NCBI RefSeq assembly: GCF_002607735.1
Contig: NZ_NBVR01000024.1
Span: forward strand, 248,001-312,000
DNA length: 64,000 nucleotides
From: Proteus alimentorum
Lineage (GTDB): Bacteria; Pseudomonadota; Gammaproteobacteria; Enterobacterales; Enterobacteriaceae
Direction of reading: 5' to 3'
Numbering within the stretch: the stretch's first letter is position 1; the number at the start of each line of letters is the position of its first letter. Positions 29,086 through 38,530 of this stretch are shown here, one piece after another. Under the pieces are notes generated by a model that searched no databases, was not told where the DNA came from, and was given only the letters and a program-made list of their open reading frames with translations. A program made the translations under genes and the position numbers.

Positions 29086-29177
29086 CAAATCCTATATATT
29101 TTTGGAATAAATCTGCCACAATATACTATTGAATTACTATTCTTTTTATTACGTTTTTAAGTTTAAAAGGTGGTCTA

Positions 29178-30038
29178 ATGAATGAATTACCCGCTAGTTT
29201 AGATGAAGCAACAGGTTGGTTTGTGGCAAATCAGGATCTTTTTATTCAGTATGCTGTGAATATTATTGCTGCATTTTTGATACTCTTTGTTGGTCTTTTT
29301 GTGGCAAAAATGATTGGCAAAGGTGTCGCAAGAGTTTTAACGTTGCGCCACATTGATGCTACTGTTGTTACATTTCTGTCTGTTCTAGTTCGTTATACCG
29401 TTGTTGCTTTTACCTTAATTGCGGTATTAGGACGATTAGGTGTTCAAACTGCATCTGTTATTGCCGTATTGGGTGCCGCCGGTTTAGCGGTTGGTTTAGC
29501 ATTACAAGGTTCGCTGTCTAACTTTGCTGCTGGTGTACTGATTGTTATTTTCCGACCAATCCGTACTAATGAATATGTGATGATCGGGTCTGTTGAAGGT
29601 ACCGTGAGAGATGTGCAGATTTTTTCAACCACATTACGCTCAGCCGATGACAGAATTATTGTTATCCCGAATAGCAAAATTATCAGTAGCGAAGTTATCA
29701 ATTTAACGCGTGAGCCTAATCGTCGTACACAAATTATAGTCGGTGTCGCTTACGATGCTGATATTGATAAAGTAAAACAAGTACTGGGTGATGTTGTTGC
29801 GAAAGACAAGCGTATTCAACATGAGCAAGGCGTGACTATCCGTTTACATGAAATGGCACCGTCTTCATTAAACTTTGTGGTGCGAGTTTGGACAACCAAT
29901 GGCGATGCATGGCCAGTTTATTGGGATTTGATGGAAGATTTTAAACGTGCATTAGATGCGAATAATATCGGTATTCCATTCCCACAAATGGATGTTTATA
30001 TGCATCAAGCACAAAGTACAGCAGCGAAAGCAGAATAG
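29178..30038 (+). CDS. mscS: Small-conductance mechanosensitive channel MscS
   Basis: MscS opens under membrane tension to release solutes after osmotic downshock. The 286-residue protein has three transmembrane segments (about 25-50, 62-85 and 93-125). The third is the pore helix with its Gly/Ala pattern (AVLGAAGLAVGLALQG) and the hinge region before FRPIRTNEYV. The C-terminal beta and alpha-beta cage domain follows. Length agrees with the E. coli channel (286). The gene has its own terminator. Confidence 0.96.
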   Translation: MNELPASLDEATGWFVANQDLFIQYAVNIIAAFLILFVGLFVAKMIGKGVARVLTLRHIDATVVTFLSVLVRYTVVAFTLIAVLGRLGVQTASVIAVLGAAGLAVGLALQGSLSNFAAGVLIVIFRPIRTNEYVMIGSVEGTVRDVQIFSTTLRSADDRIIVIPNSKIISSEVINLTREPNRRTQIIVGVAYDADIDKVKQVLGDVVAKDKRIQHEQGVTIRLHEMAPSSLNFVVRVWTTNGDAWPVYWDLMEDFKRALDANNIGIPFPQMDVYMHQAQSTAAKAE

Positions 30039-30061
30039 TCTCACAAAAATAGATGACATAG

Positions 30062-30088
30062 AGCCACGTTAATCACGTGGCTTTTTTT
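30062..30088 (+). terminator. Intrinsic terminator of mscS
   Basis: AGCCACGT and ACGTGGCT form an eight-pair stem with a five-base loop, then a run of seven T residues, 23 bases after mscS. Confidence 0.92.
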
Positions 30089-30203
30089 GTCTTTATTTTC
30101 ATTAGTTTTCCTTATTATCAATAAGAATGATTCATTTCCTCTAATATCAAAACCCCGCTATTATGCATCCAATATTAAATGAATAATTATTAGGATATTC
30201 TGC

Positions 30204-30827
30204 ATGTTCACAACTTTTTTTCAGGGGTTCTTATTAAGTGCAGCAATGATTTTGCCAATAGGTGCTCAGAATGCCTTCGTTTTACAACAAGGAAGTAAAA
30301 AACAGTTTCATTTAATGAGTGCATTTTTATGCGCTTTAAGTGATGTTGTTTTGATCTCTGCAGGTGTCTTTGGTGGAAGTGCTTTACTTAGACAATCAGA
30401 AATACTTTTATTACTGATCACTTGGGGAGGCGTCGCGTTCTTATTATGGTATGGCTGGAATGCATTTAAAACGGCTTTTTCAAAAGAGATTGAATTATCA
30501 CAAAGTGAAAATCAGGTAAAAAGCCGTTGGCGTGTGATTGTGACATTAGTTGCCGTAACTTGGCTTAATCCTCATGTTTATTTAGATACGTTTGTGGTGA
30601 TTGGCAGCATGGGCGGGCAATTAACGTCAGAACTGCGTCCTTGGTTTACATTTGGTGCGATATTTGCCTCTATAAGCTGGTTTTTTGCGTTATCACTACT
30701 GGCGGCTTGGTTTTCTCCAATATTAAGCAAAGCGCGCGCTCAACGTATGATTAATCTATTTGTAGGATGTGTAATGTGGTTTATTGCTGTTCAATTAGCA
30801 GCACAAGGATGGAAAACTCTCTTTTAA
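30204..30827 (+). CDS. argO: Arginine exporter ArgO (LysE family)
   Basis: ArgO exports arginine (and canavanine) across the inner membrane. The 207-residue protein has about six hydrophobic segments and the family's start, with the [11 protein letters not shown] segment after the first membrane helix, the [16 protein letters not shown] segment in the middle, and a hydrophobic C-terminus. In E. coli its transcription is activated by ArgP, whose gene lies two genes downstream here on the opposite strand. The 165 bases before the start presumably hold the ArgP site; I do not see one that I can name. Confidence 0.93.
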   Translation: MFTTFFQGFLLSAAMILPIGAQNAFVLQQGSKKQFHLMSAFLCALSDVVLISAGVFGGSALLRQSEILLLLITWGGVAFLLWYGWNAFKTAFSKEIELSQSENQVKSRWRVIVTLVAVTWLNPHVYLDTFVVIGSMGGQLTSELRPWFTFGAIFASISWFFALSLLAAWFSPILSKARAQRMINLFVGCVMWFIAVQLAAQGWKTLF

Positions 30828-30913
30828 TCTTAAAGAACTTTACATCAGATATGCTAAGGTTCTTCTTAGCCATAAAAAGAGGGTCTTAAATTTTATTCTG
30901 TCAGGGGGTTTTT

Positions 30914-31648
30914 GTGAAATTAAAAGCAATTGTATTAGCATCCGTGTTTACGCTGGGATTACCTTCTTTTGCATTAGCAGCGTCTGAGCCAGAAGGACCA
31001 CATATCACAACATCGGGTAATGCGACAATTAAAGCCGCTCCTGATATGGCAACATTAAATATTCAGGTTAACGAAAGAGCAAAAGATGCGGCTCAGGCTA
31101 AGAAACAAGTTGATGAGCGTGTTGCAAAGTATTTTGCCTTCTTAAAAGAAAATGGTGTCGTTAAAGAAGATATTGATGCTGCTAATATTCGTACTCAACC
31201 AAACTATGAGTATGATAAAAAAGCAGAGCGTTCAGTGATTAATGGTTATACCGCAACACGTACCGTTAATGTTAAAATTAAGAAGTTAGAACAGCTTAAT
31301 ACGTTGCTTGATGGCGCATTAGCGGCGGGTTTAAATGAGATTAATAACGTTGAATTTGGTGTAAATAATCCAGAACAATACAAAACAAAAGCACGAGAAG
31401 TTGCGATTAAAAATGCAATTGATCAAGCAACGTCAGTAGCAAAAGGTTTCGGTGCAGATTTAGGTGCTGTTTATAGCGTGAGCTATCGTGCGCCAGAAGC
31501 CACACCTTACCCAATTGCACAAGTGCGTATGGATGCAATGGCATTAAAAGCAGAAGTACCTGCCGCCGTACAAGAAACTTATCAACAACAAAGTATTGAA
31601 TTTAAAGATTATGTAGATGTAGTTTTTGAATTAAAACGTACTAAATAA
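30914..31648 (+). CDS. yggE: Periplasmic SIMPL-domain (DUF541) protein YggE-like
   Basis: This is an exported protein linked in E. coli to oxidative-stress tolerance; its biochemistry is unknown. The 244-residue product has a signal peptide with a likely cleavage after Ala23 (LALAA), followed by one SIMPL domain starting HITTSGNATIKAAPDMA. A GTG start at 30914 is used, with GGGGG eight bases upstream as ribosome site. It sits between argO and argP exactly as yggE does in E. coli. Confidence 0.88.
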   Translation: MKLKAIVLASVFTLGLPSFALAASEPEGPHITTSGNATIKAAPDMATLNIQVNERAKDAAQAKKQVDERVAKYFAFLKENGVVKEDIDAANIRTQPNYEYDKKAERSVINGYTATRTVNVKIKKLEQLNTLLDGALAAGLNEINNVEFGVNNPEQYKTKAREVAIKNAIDQATSVAKGFGADLGAVYSVSYRAPEATPYPIAQVRMDAMALKAEVPAAVQETYQQQSIEFKDYVDVVFELKRTK

Positions 31649-31666
31649 TCCTATTATGAGAAAAAC

Positions 31667-31697
31667 AAAATAGGCTTCATATTGAAGCCTATTTTTT
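31667..31697. terminator. Bidirectional terminator between yggE and argP
   Basis: AAAATAGGCTTCA (31667-31679) pairs with its complement at 31683-31695 around a three-base loop. T-runs lie on the plus-strand side after the stem and A-runs before it, so both converging genes can use it. Confidence 0.9.
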
Positions 31698-31721
31698 GTG
31701 TTAATAAGATGAAATAGCGTT

Positions 31722-32621
31722 TTACTCTTCATCCTGTTTTAACACTTTACGCCCAAAATCAATAAGTGCGTCAGTTACTTTTCTCATGGTTCTACTTTCT
31801 GGTGCAAATCGGTGCCAATAGAGCATACGCCGCTGGCAAAGGCCCGGCGTTAAATCAACCAACTCCCCGCTTTTTAGTTCATTTGCAATTTGTAGATGAG
31901 GGATCATACAACAGGTTGAACCTTGTTTCGCTAATTGCACAAAGGCTTCAGAGGAGTTCACGATATGACAGGGCACACTCCCAGGTGATAAACCGAAATT
32001 TTGTTGTAAAAAAGCCTGATGCATATCGTCAAGATGGTCAAATGCAACGGCTGGCGCTTTTAATAACGAAGATTTTGTTACACCGTTAGCAAAGTATCGT
32101 TGAGCAAAGTCAGGAGAAGCAACGAATAGGTAATCGAGAGCGCCTAATTGATCGACAAGGCAACTTGGTAGTGCTTGTGGCTGAATACTGATTGCACCAA
32201 CGACTTCGCCTCGTCTTAATCGTTCTTGGGTACGAGTTTCATCTTCTACTTGAATATTGAGACGAATAGGCAATTGCGTTAATACGGGATGTAAAGCGGG
32301 TAATAACCATGTCGCTAAACTGTCAGCATTCACAGCCAAAGAGAGTAAAAGAGGTGTAGAACCGCTGTTTTCATCACCTAACCATTGTTCTTCAAGTAAT
32401 TCTACTTGATGCAATAGCGCTAATAATTTTTGTCCTTGCTCAGTGGGTTGAGGTGGAACAGTTCTAACTAATAGCGGTTGTCCAAATAAATTTTCTAACT
32501 GTTTGATACGCTGAGAAACGGCAGATTGTGTAATACATAATTTTTGCGCGGCTCTTTCAAAACCACGTTCTCGAATGACGGCATCAAGGGCTTGTAATGC
32601 TCGATAATCAGGGCGTTTCAT
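31722..32621 (-). CDS. argP: LysR-type regulator ArgP (arginine/lysine responsive)
   Basis: ArgP activates argO when arginine is present and controls lysine-related genes. The 299-residue protein has the N-terminal LysR helix-turn-helix ([23 protein letters not shown], split between residues about 20-42) and a C-terminal ligand-binding domain. It starts [24 protein letters not shown], closely following E. coli ArgP. It is divergent from rpiA, with 160 bases between them, and convergent with yggE. Confidence 0.94.
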   Translation of the reverse strand: MKRPDYRALQALDAVIRERGFERAAQKLCITQSAVSQRIKQLENLFGQPLLVRTVPPQPTEQGQKLLALLHQVELLEEQWLGDENSGSTPLLLSLAVNADSLATWLLPALHPVLTQLPIRLNIQVEDETRTQERLRRGEVVGAISIQPQALPSCLVDQLGALDYLFVASPDFAQRYFANGVTKSSLLKAPAVAFDHLDDMHQAFLQQNFGLSPGSVPCHIVNSSEAFVQLAKQGSTCCMIPHLQIANELKSGELVDLTPGLCQRRMLYWHRFAPESRTMRKVTDALIDFGRKVLKQDEE

Positions 32622-32781
32622 TAACAGACTCTCTTCGATTTTATATTCTATTGCTTACTATGCCATATTTTTCGTTGTAATGAGTTAAAATGTTGCTTCT
32701 CAGTTTTTGATGTGTCTCGTGCTAGTTTTGAATGCAATATGCTATTCTTAATCCATTAACGTGATAAATAAGGTTTTTTAA

Positions 32782-33438
32782 ATGACTCAGGATGAATTGA
32801 AAAAAGCAGTAGGTTGGGCAGCGCTTGAATATGTAAAACCAGGCACAATTGTGGGGGTCGGTACTGGCTCTACGGCTTCTCACTTTATTGATGCATTAGC
32901 AACAATGAAAGGTCAAATCGAAGGCACCGTTTCAAGTTCAGAAGCATCAACTGCAAAATTAAAAAGTTACGGCATTCCTGTTTTCGACTGTAATGAAGTC
33001 GATTCTTTAGATATCTATGTTGATGGGGCTGATGAAATTAACCATCACATGCAGATGATCAAAGGTGGTGGTGCTGCATTGACGCGTGAAAAAATCATTG
33101 CCGGTGTCGCGAAAACATTTATCTGTATCGTTGACGAATCTAAACAAGTCGATGTATTAGGTAAATTCCCTCTACCTGTTGAAGTTATTCCAATGGCGCG
33201 CTCTTATGTCGCTCGTGAACTGGTTAAACTGGGTGGCTTGCCTGAATATCGTGAAAACGTGGTAACAGATAACGGTAACGTTATTTTAGACGTTCATAAC
33301 TTAACGATTCTTAACCCTATCGAACTGGAAAACAAAATTAACAGTATTCCAGGTGTGGTAACCGTAGGATTATTTGCTAACCGTGGCGCAAATGTTGTTT
33401 TAATGGGCACCTCTGAAGGTGTGAAAACCATTAAATAA
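32782..33438 (+). CDS. rpiA: Ribose-5-phosphate isomerase A
   Basis: RpiA interconverts ribose 5-phosphate and ribulose 5-phosphate in the pentose phosphate pathway. The 218-residue protein has the family's normal length and keeps the active-site loops GTGST (27-31), DGADE (81-85) and [11 protein letters not shown] (94-104), which contain the catalytic Asp, Glu and Lys residues. It is followed by its own terminator and then serA, as in E. coli. Confidence 0.96.
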   Translation: MTQDELKKAVGWAALEYVKPGTIVGVGTGSTASHFIDALATMKGQIEGTVSSSEASTAKLKSYGIPVFDCNEVDSLDIYVDGADEINHHMQMIKGGGAALTREKIIAGVAKTFICIVDESKQVDVLGKFPLPVEVIPMARSYVARELVKLGGLPEYRENVVTDNGNVILDVHNLTILNPIELENKINSIPGVVTVGLFANRGANVVLMGTSEGVKTIK

Positions 33439-33449
33439 TTCTTTTTAAG

Positions 33450-33475
33450 ATAGGTAGCGATGGCTACCTATTTTT
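33450..33475 (+). terminator. Intrinsic terminator of rpiA
   Basis: ATAGGTAGC and GCTACCTAT form a nine-pair stem with a four-base loop and a run of five T residues, just after rpiA. Confidence 0.88.
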
Positions 33476-33501
33476 AAAATTATTTTAGAAACCGCAAATT
33501 C

Positions 33502-33517
33502 AGTGATATATATCACA
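33502..33517 (+). promoter_or_regulatory. Putative CRP site upstream of serA
   Basis: The 14-base perfect palindrome GTGATATATATCAC, within AGTGA-N6-TCACA, differs from the CRP core (TGTGA-N6-TCACA) at one base. It lies about 200 bases before serA. CRP and Lrp control serA in E. coli, so this assignment is plausible, though FNR or another dimeric regulator could also use such a palindrome. Confidence 0.5.
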
Positions 33518-33710
33518 CGCTAGTTATATCTCTCTTTAAAATCCTGCCATTTTCAAAGTCAAAATCATTTTACTCGGTAGAAAATCACTTTATTTACCGC
33601 TTATTCTGTCATCACTGCAATCGGTTGTATTGCCACAAAATCTATTTTTGTTATGTTGATGAGACAGGATTTTGTTTTTCATTAAATGTAATAACGATAG
33701 GGCAGGGTAA

Positions 33711-34961
33711 ATGGTCAAAGTATCTTTGGAAAAAGAAAAGATAAAGTTTCTACTCCTTGAAGGTGTGCACCAAAGTGCAGTAGAAAATTTAAGAGCTGCG
33801 GGTTATACCAATATTGAATATCATAAAGGCGCATTATCGGACGAAGAATTAAAAGAAGCTATCCGTGATGCTCGTTTTGTTGGTCTTCGTTCCCGCACTC
33901 ATTTAACAGAAGAAATTTTTGCGGCGGCTGAAAAATTAGTTGCTGTGGGATGTTTCTGTATAGGTACTAATCAGGTTGATTTAGACGCCGCTGCTCGCCG
34001 CGGTATTCCCGTTTTTAACGCGCCTTTCTCAAACACTCGTTCCGTGGCTGAGATGGTGCTTGGCGAATTACTGTTATTACTGCGTCGTATCCCTGAAGCA
34101 AATGCGAAAGCACATCGTGGGGTTTGGGATAAACAAGCCAAAGGCTGTTTTGAAGCACGTGGTAAAAAACTGGGTATTATTGGTTATGGCCACATTGGTA
34201 CACAGTTAGGTATTTTAGCCGAAAGTGTTGGTTTAAATGTCTATTTCTATGATATTGAAAACAAACTGCCATTAGGTAATGCAACACAAATTCGTCATCT
34301 CTCTGAATTGTTGAATATGAGTGATATTGTCAGCTTACATGTGCCAGAAACACCATCAACCAAAAATATGATTGGGTATGAAGAAATTCAGCGCATGAAA
34401 CCGGGCTCAATTCTGATCAATGCTTCTCGTGGTACTGTGGTTGATATTCCTGCGTTGTCACAAGCGCTAGAATCAAAGCATTTATCAGGTGCTGCGATTG
34501 ACGTATTCCCATCAGAGCCTGGTGCGAATAACGATCCTAACGATCCGTTTGTTTCTGAACTTATCAAGTTTGACAATGTGATATTAACACCGCATATCGG
34601 TGGTTCAACCCAAGAAGCGCAAGAAAACATTGGTTATGAAGTTGCGGGTAAATTAGCAAAATATTCAGATAACGGTTCTACATTATCTGCTGTTAACTTT
34701 CCAGAAGTGTCACTGCCAAGCCATGGTGATGATGTAAACCGTTTATTGCATATTCATGAAAACCGCCCAGGTATGATGAATAGCATCAACAAAGTGTTTA
34801 CTGAAGAAAATATCAACGTAGCCGCACAGTATTTACGTACGTCAGGTAACGTAGGTTATGTTGTGATCGATATTACAACACAAACGAAAGCGCAAGCTGA
34901 GTTAGTGTTACAAAAAATCAAAGCATTACCGGGAACCATCCGTGCTCGTATGTTGTACTAA
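33711..34961 (+). CDS. serA: D-3-phosphoglycerate dehydrogenase
   Basis: SerA oxidises 3-phosphoglycerate to start serine synthesis and is inhibited by serine. The 416-residue protein has the NAD-binding motif GYGHIG near residue 158, the active-site Arg in NASRGTVVD, and the catalytic His in HIGGSTQEAQ. A C-terminal ACT domain (about 340-416) contains the serine-binding segment HENRPGMMNSINK. It is about six residues longer at the N-terminus than the E. coli protein. The serine made here feeds the glycine cleavage genes later in the window. A terminator follows. Confidence 0.96.
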   Translation: MVKVSLEKEKIKFLLLEGVHQSAVENLRAAGYTNIEYHKGALSDEELKEAIRDARFVGLRSRTHLTEEIFAAAEKLVAVGCFCIGTNQVDLDAAARRGIPVFNAPFSNTRSVAEMVLGELLLLLRRIPEANAKAHRGVWDKQAKGCFEARGKKLGIIGYGHIGTQLGILAESVGLNVYFYDIENKLPLGNATQIRHLSELLNMSDIVSLHVPETPSTKNMIGYEEIQRMKPGSILINASRGTVVDIPALSQALESKHLSGAAIDVFPSEPGANNDPNDPFVSELIKFDNVILTPHIGGSTQEAQENIGYEVAGKLAKYSDNGSTLSAVNFPEVSLPSHGDDVNRLLHIHENRPGMMNSINKVFTEENINVAAQYLRTSGNVGYVVIDITTQTKAQAELVLQKIKALPGTIRARMLY

Positions 34962-34984
34962 ATAAATTATTTTAATATTAAGTA

Positions 34985-35016
34985 TAAAGGCTCAATAATT
35001 TGAGCCTTTATTTTTT
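34985..35016 (+). terminator. Intrinsic terminator of serA
   Basis: TAAAGGCTCA and TGAGCCTTTA form a ten-pair stem with a six-base loop, followed by six T residues. It also marks the downstream edge of the rtx secretion cluster coming from the other strand. Confidence 0.92.
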
Positions 35017-35038
35017 ATGGTTCATCACTTATTACGGT

Positions 35039-37150
35039 TTATTGTTGCGTCTGTTGTTGCCACAATTGCTGATAAAGTGTTTTATTATTTAATAAATCTG
35101 TATGTGTACCTTCTTCTAATATACGACCTTTATCAATGACATAAATATAATCTGAAATAGAAATGGAATTAAGTCGATGAGCGATACAAATCACCGTTCT
35201 ATTTTTACAAATAGCAGGAAAGGTTGCTAAGATTTCAGCTTCTGAGCCATAATCCAATGCGGATGTCGCTTCATCTAAAATAAGAATTCGTGGATTAGGC
35301 AAAAGTGCCCTTGCCAGAGCGATACGCTGACGCTGTCCTCCTGATAAATTATGTCCTCTTTCTCCTACTTGTGTATTAAATCCATTAGGAAGTTGAGTAA
35401 TAAAATTAAAAGCCCCTGCTAATTTGGTCGCTTCAATAATATCCTCTTCGCTACTATCGGGTTTTGATAAACGAATATTTTCTATAATAGTGCCACTAAA
35501 TAAAAAATTATCTTGTAAAACAACACTAATTGATTGACGTAAAGCAAGGGGATCTGCAATCGCGAGATCCATGCCATCAATATAAATTTGCCCTTGCTGA
35601 GGGGTATAAAAACGTTGAATTAAACGTGTGATGGTACTTTTGCCTGAACCTGAAGGCCCTGTAATTCCAATAAATTTTCCTGCAGGAATAGCGAAAGAGA
35701 GTTGTTCAATCACATCCGGAGTATTGTCTGTATAACGAAAGCGTACATGAGAGAATTCTATATTTCCTGCAATATGCGGTACAGTGGCAAGTCCTTGATG
35801 CTGATATTCGGTGGGAGTATTGAGGATCTCGCCAATACGACGTATTGAGATACTCGTTTGTTGAACATCTTGCCAGAGTTGGGCTAAACGTAAAATAGGG
35901 TGTGTAATATGAGCGGCAAACATATTAAAAGCCACTAATTCGCCCACAGTTAACTGTGCCTTCATAATTAAGTTCACACCATGCCATAAGATAATTGCCA
36001 TCGTAATTTTATGAACAACGCCAATTAATTGCTGAGCAAGTAACGCTTTTTTGGCTGCAGAAAAACGCTTAAGAATATGGTTGGTGAGTTTATATTGCCA
36101 TTTTTCAACAAATTGGTTTTCTGTCGCTGTTATTTTAATGGTTTCTATACCATTGATAGCTTCTGTTAATAAGCTCGTGTTATCGGCATTCGCTTGATAC
36201 TCTTGTTCAACCCAATAGCGGATCATTGGGCCAAGTATAAGCCAGAGTAAAAAGTAAAGTACTAATGCTGCTATAGTTATCCAAGTTAATAAAACTGAGT
36301 AAGCAAACATTACTGAAATAAACACGATAATAAAAATAGAATCCAGCACCATCATCAGAGCTGAACCAGTAATGAATTGACGAATATGGGCAAGTTCTTG
36401 AATACGAGAGATAACTTGCCCAGATTGGCGTTGATTAAAAAACGGATTTGGTAATCGAATGAGATGCTGATAAATTTTACCTGAAAATTCTGCACCTAGG
36501 GTGCAAGAAACAAAAGCATAAAGTTTATTCCGCATTAAAAGATATATAGGCTCTATAATGGCAATAAGTACAAGCACCCAACCTAAAACCTGTAAATTGG
36601 AAAGGCTTCTTCCTGTTAATACCTTATCAATGATTTTTTCAAAAATGATCGGATTTACCAAGGAAAATAATTGAATAAAAAAGGATAAAACAAAAATTAA
36701 ATATAATGATTTTTTTTGTTTTAATAAAGAAGGAATAAACCACATTAAACTAAACTTACTCAGTTTAGTGGTAGACATCTTATTAATAATTAGCAGTGTT
36801 GAAAAAGTAATATTCTTATTAATATGGTGAATGCTTTCTGTGTTGGTACTTGGATCAATAATAATTAATTTATCACGGGTTCTTTTCTTTAGAACATACC
36901 AATATCCTTTAATTTCAATAAGCGTATCAATGATGGTTTCATCTTCATTATGAAGATAAGAGAATTCGCATTTTAAATTTAGCTGTTGAGCAGCTTCAAT
37001 AATGTTTAACTCTGAAAGATGATTGGTATCACCTAAAAAATGAATAAGCTGCTCTTTTTTTAATGAACCTTTATTTTCTTTTGAAAAATAAATTAGACCA
37101 TCAATAATTGAAGGATGAAGAGGTCGGTGATTTTTAGCTATATTATTCAT
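35039..37150 (-). CDS. rtxE: Type I secretion ABC transporter RtxE
   Basis: RtxE is predicted to form, with RtxB, the ATP-driven inner-membrane pump that exports the MARTX toxin. The 703-residue protein has a degenerate C39 peptidase-like domain at about 1-125 that lacks the catalytic Cys, a transmembrane exporter domain at about 145-440, and an ATPase domain with Walker A GPSGSGKS near 500, the signature LSGGQRQR, and Walker B ILILDEATSALD. It is the last of three genes (B-D-E order as in Vibrio), 13 bases after rtxD. Nucleotide-binding motifs are intact. In Vibrio RtxB and RtxE are both required for export. It differs from RtxB in sequence, so this is not a recent duplication. Confidence 0.9.
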   Translation of the reverse strand: MNNIAKNHRPLHPSIIDGLIYFSKENKGSLKKEQLIHFLGDTNHLSELNIIEAAQQLNLKCEFSYLHNEDETIIDTLIEIKGYWYVLKKRTRDKLIIIDPSTNTESIHHINKNITFSTLLIINKMSTTKLSKFSLMWFIPSLLKQKKSLYLIFVLSFFIQLFSLVNPIIFEKIIDKVLTGRSLSNLQVLGWVLVLIAIIEPIYLLMRNKLYAFVSCTLGAEFSGKIYQHLIRLPNPFFNQRQSGQVISRIQELAHIRQFITGSALMMVLDSIFIIVFISVMFAYSVLLTWITIAALVLYFLLWLILGPMIRYWVEQEYQANADNTSLLTEAINGIETIKITATENQFVEKWQYKLTNHILKRFSAAKKALLAQQLIGVVHKITMAIILWHGVNLIMKAQLTVGELVAFNMFAAHITHPILRLAQLWQDVQQTSISIRRIGEILNTPTEYQHQGLATVPHIAGNIEFSHVRFRYTDNTPDVIEQLSFAIPAGKFIGITGPSGSGKSTITRLIQRFYTPQQGQIYIDGMDLAIADPLALRQSISVVLQDNFLFSGTIIENIRLSKPDSSEEDIIEATKLAGAFNFITQLPNGFNTQVGERGHNLSGGQRQRIALARALLPNPRILILDEATSALDYGSEAEILATFPAICKNRTVICIAHRLNSISISDYIYVIDKGRILEEGTHTDLLNNKTLYQQLWQQQTQQ

Positions 37151-37163
37151 AGATATCTCTCTA

Positions 37164-38525
37164 TTATTTTTCCCTTAATGCTTCATGGCGATAAACGTCT
37201 ATTGGACTGAGTAAATAATCAATCACTCGACGTTTTTCAATAATCACATCAGCAGTTAAAGACATCCCTGTGGCAAGGTGATATTGCTCTTCATCTTCAC
37301 CAATCGCTTGTTTATCTAGTTCAATAAGGACGGGATAAACTAAGCCTAATTGTTCATGTTTTATGGAATCTTTGGCTATATTGATAATGGTTCCTTCAAT
37401 GGTGCCATAACGGGTATAAGGAAAAGCATCAATTTTAATTACCGCTTTTTGTCCTGGATAGATAAAACCAATATCTTTATTGAGAATATTTACCTCAGCA
37501 ACGTTATGTTGAGTATCTGGTACTATAACCATTACGGCTTGTGAAGGTTGTAATACAGCGCCTAGGGTATGAACAGAGAGTTCTTGGACAGTACCTGTAA
37601 CCGGAGAACGTACAATTTTTAATTGTTGGCGTTTTTGAGCATGATAAAGATTTTGCTGATAAATAAAAATTTCACTTTCATATTGTTTAAATTTGTCATA
37701 CCACTCTAGGTATTTTTGTTTTTCTAATTTATCGCGTTCTTTAATATATTTTTCTTCTTGACTGGATAAAATAACTAATTCTGATGATTTCCTCTTAATG
37801 GAACGATTAATTTCTAATTGTTCTTTTTGATTTTCCAAAAATTCCATAGTACTAACGATTTTTTTATCATAAAGTGTTTTTTTAATATTGAAGCGCTTTT
37901 CAACATTTTTTTTTAATTCATTTAATGAGCTAATTTCTTGATGAATAAGGAGCTTGTTTTTATCATTAGTTTCTATTTCAGCATTAATATGATTGATACT
38001 GGCATCGAATTCATCTTTTTCTTTTTTATAACTTAATAGAAGCGATTCTTTATTTTTGTTATTTAATGAATTAAATTGAGAAAATGTATCAAGTAAAACA
38101 TGTTGGCTTAATGCTTGATAACGAATTTTTAGTAATAATAAACTTTCTATTTTGTTCTTTAGATTATTAATTTCTTCATCAACACCTAAGATATCAAGTG
38201 TTAATAATGCTTCTCCCTCGGTAACCTGTTGGCCGTTTTTCACATGGATAGTTGTTAAGCGACTATGTTCATAAATTTGAATTTGTTGAGAGTAACCTGA
38301 AACAACTAATTTCCCCATTGCTGGTGAGAGTACATCCAATTTACCTATATATGCCCAGAGCATAAATATAATAACGCTTAATGAAATTATTATCGCAATA
38401 ATACGACTATAAGGTGTTGGAGGTTTTTCAAGCACTGCAATATGATTAGGGTAAAAATCATAGTTTTTAGGCTCTTTTTTAGTTTTTAAATAGTGATTAA
38501 TGATTTTTTTTATTTTTGATTTCAT
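37164..38525 (-). CDS. rtxD: Type I secretion membrane fusion protein RtxD (HlyD family)
   Basis: RtxD is the periplasmic adaptor linking the RtxB/RtxE pump to the outer-membrane channel. One transmembrane helix lies near residues 47-66, followed by a beta-barrel/lipoyl start, a long coiled-coil stretch (about 120-290) and a second lipoyl half with the segment VRSPVTGTVQELSV. The reading frame is open from 38552 (462 residues), but the ATG at 38525 (453 residues) is preferred: AAGGA lies nine bases before it, and the upstream ATGs overlap the end of rtxB. Either way rtxB and rtxD are tightly coupled. No tolC gene is in the cluster; a chromosomal TolC would complete the channel. Confidence 0.9.
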   Translation of the reverse strand: MKSKIKKIINHYLKTKKEPKNYDFYPNHIAVLEKPPTPYSRIIAIIISLSVIIFMLWAYIGKLDVLSPAMGKLVVSGYSQQIQIYEHSRLTTIHVKNGQQVTEGEALLTLDILGVDEEINNLKNKIESLLLLKIRYQALSQHVLLDTFSQFNSLNNKNKESLLLSYKKEKDEFDASINHINAEIETNDKNKLLIHQEISSLNELKKNVEKRFNIKKTLYDKKIVSTMEFLENQKEQLEINRSIKRKSSELVILSSQEEKYIKERDKLEKQKYLEWYDKFKQYESEIFIYQQNLYHAQKRQQLKIVRSPVTGTVQELSVHTLGAVLQPSQAVMVIVPDTQHNVAEVNILNKDIGFIYPGQKAVIKIDAFPYTRYGTIEGTIINIAKDSIKHEQLGLVYPVLIELDKQAIGEDEEQYHLATGMSLTADVIIEKRRVIDYLLSPIDVYRHEALREK

Positions 38526-38530
38526 TATTT

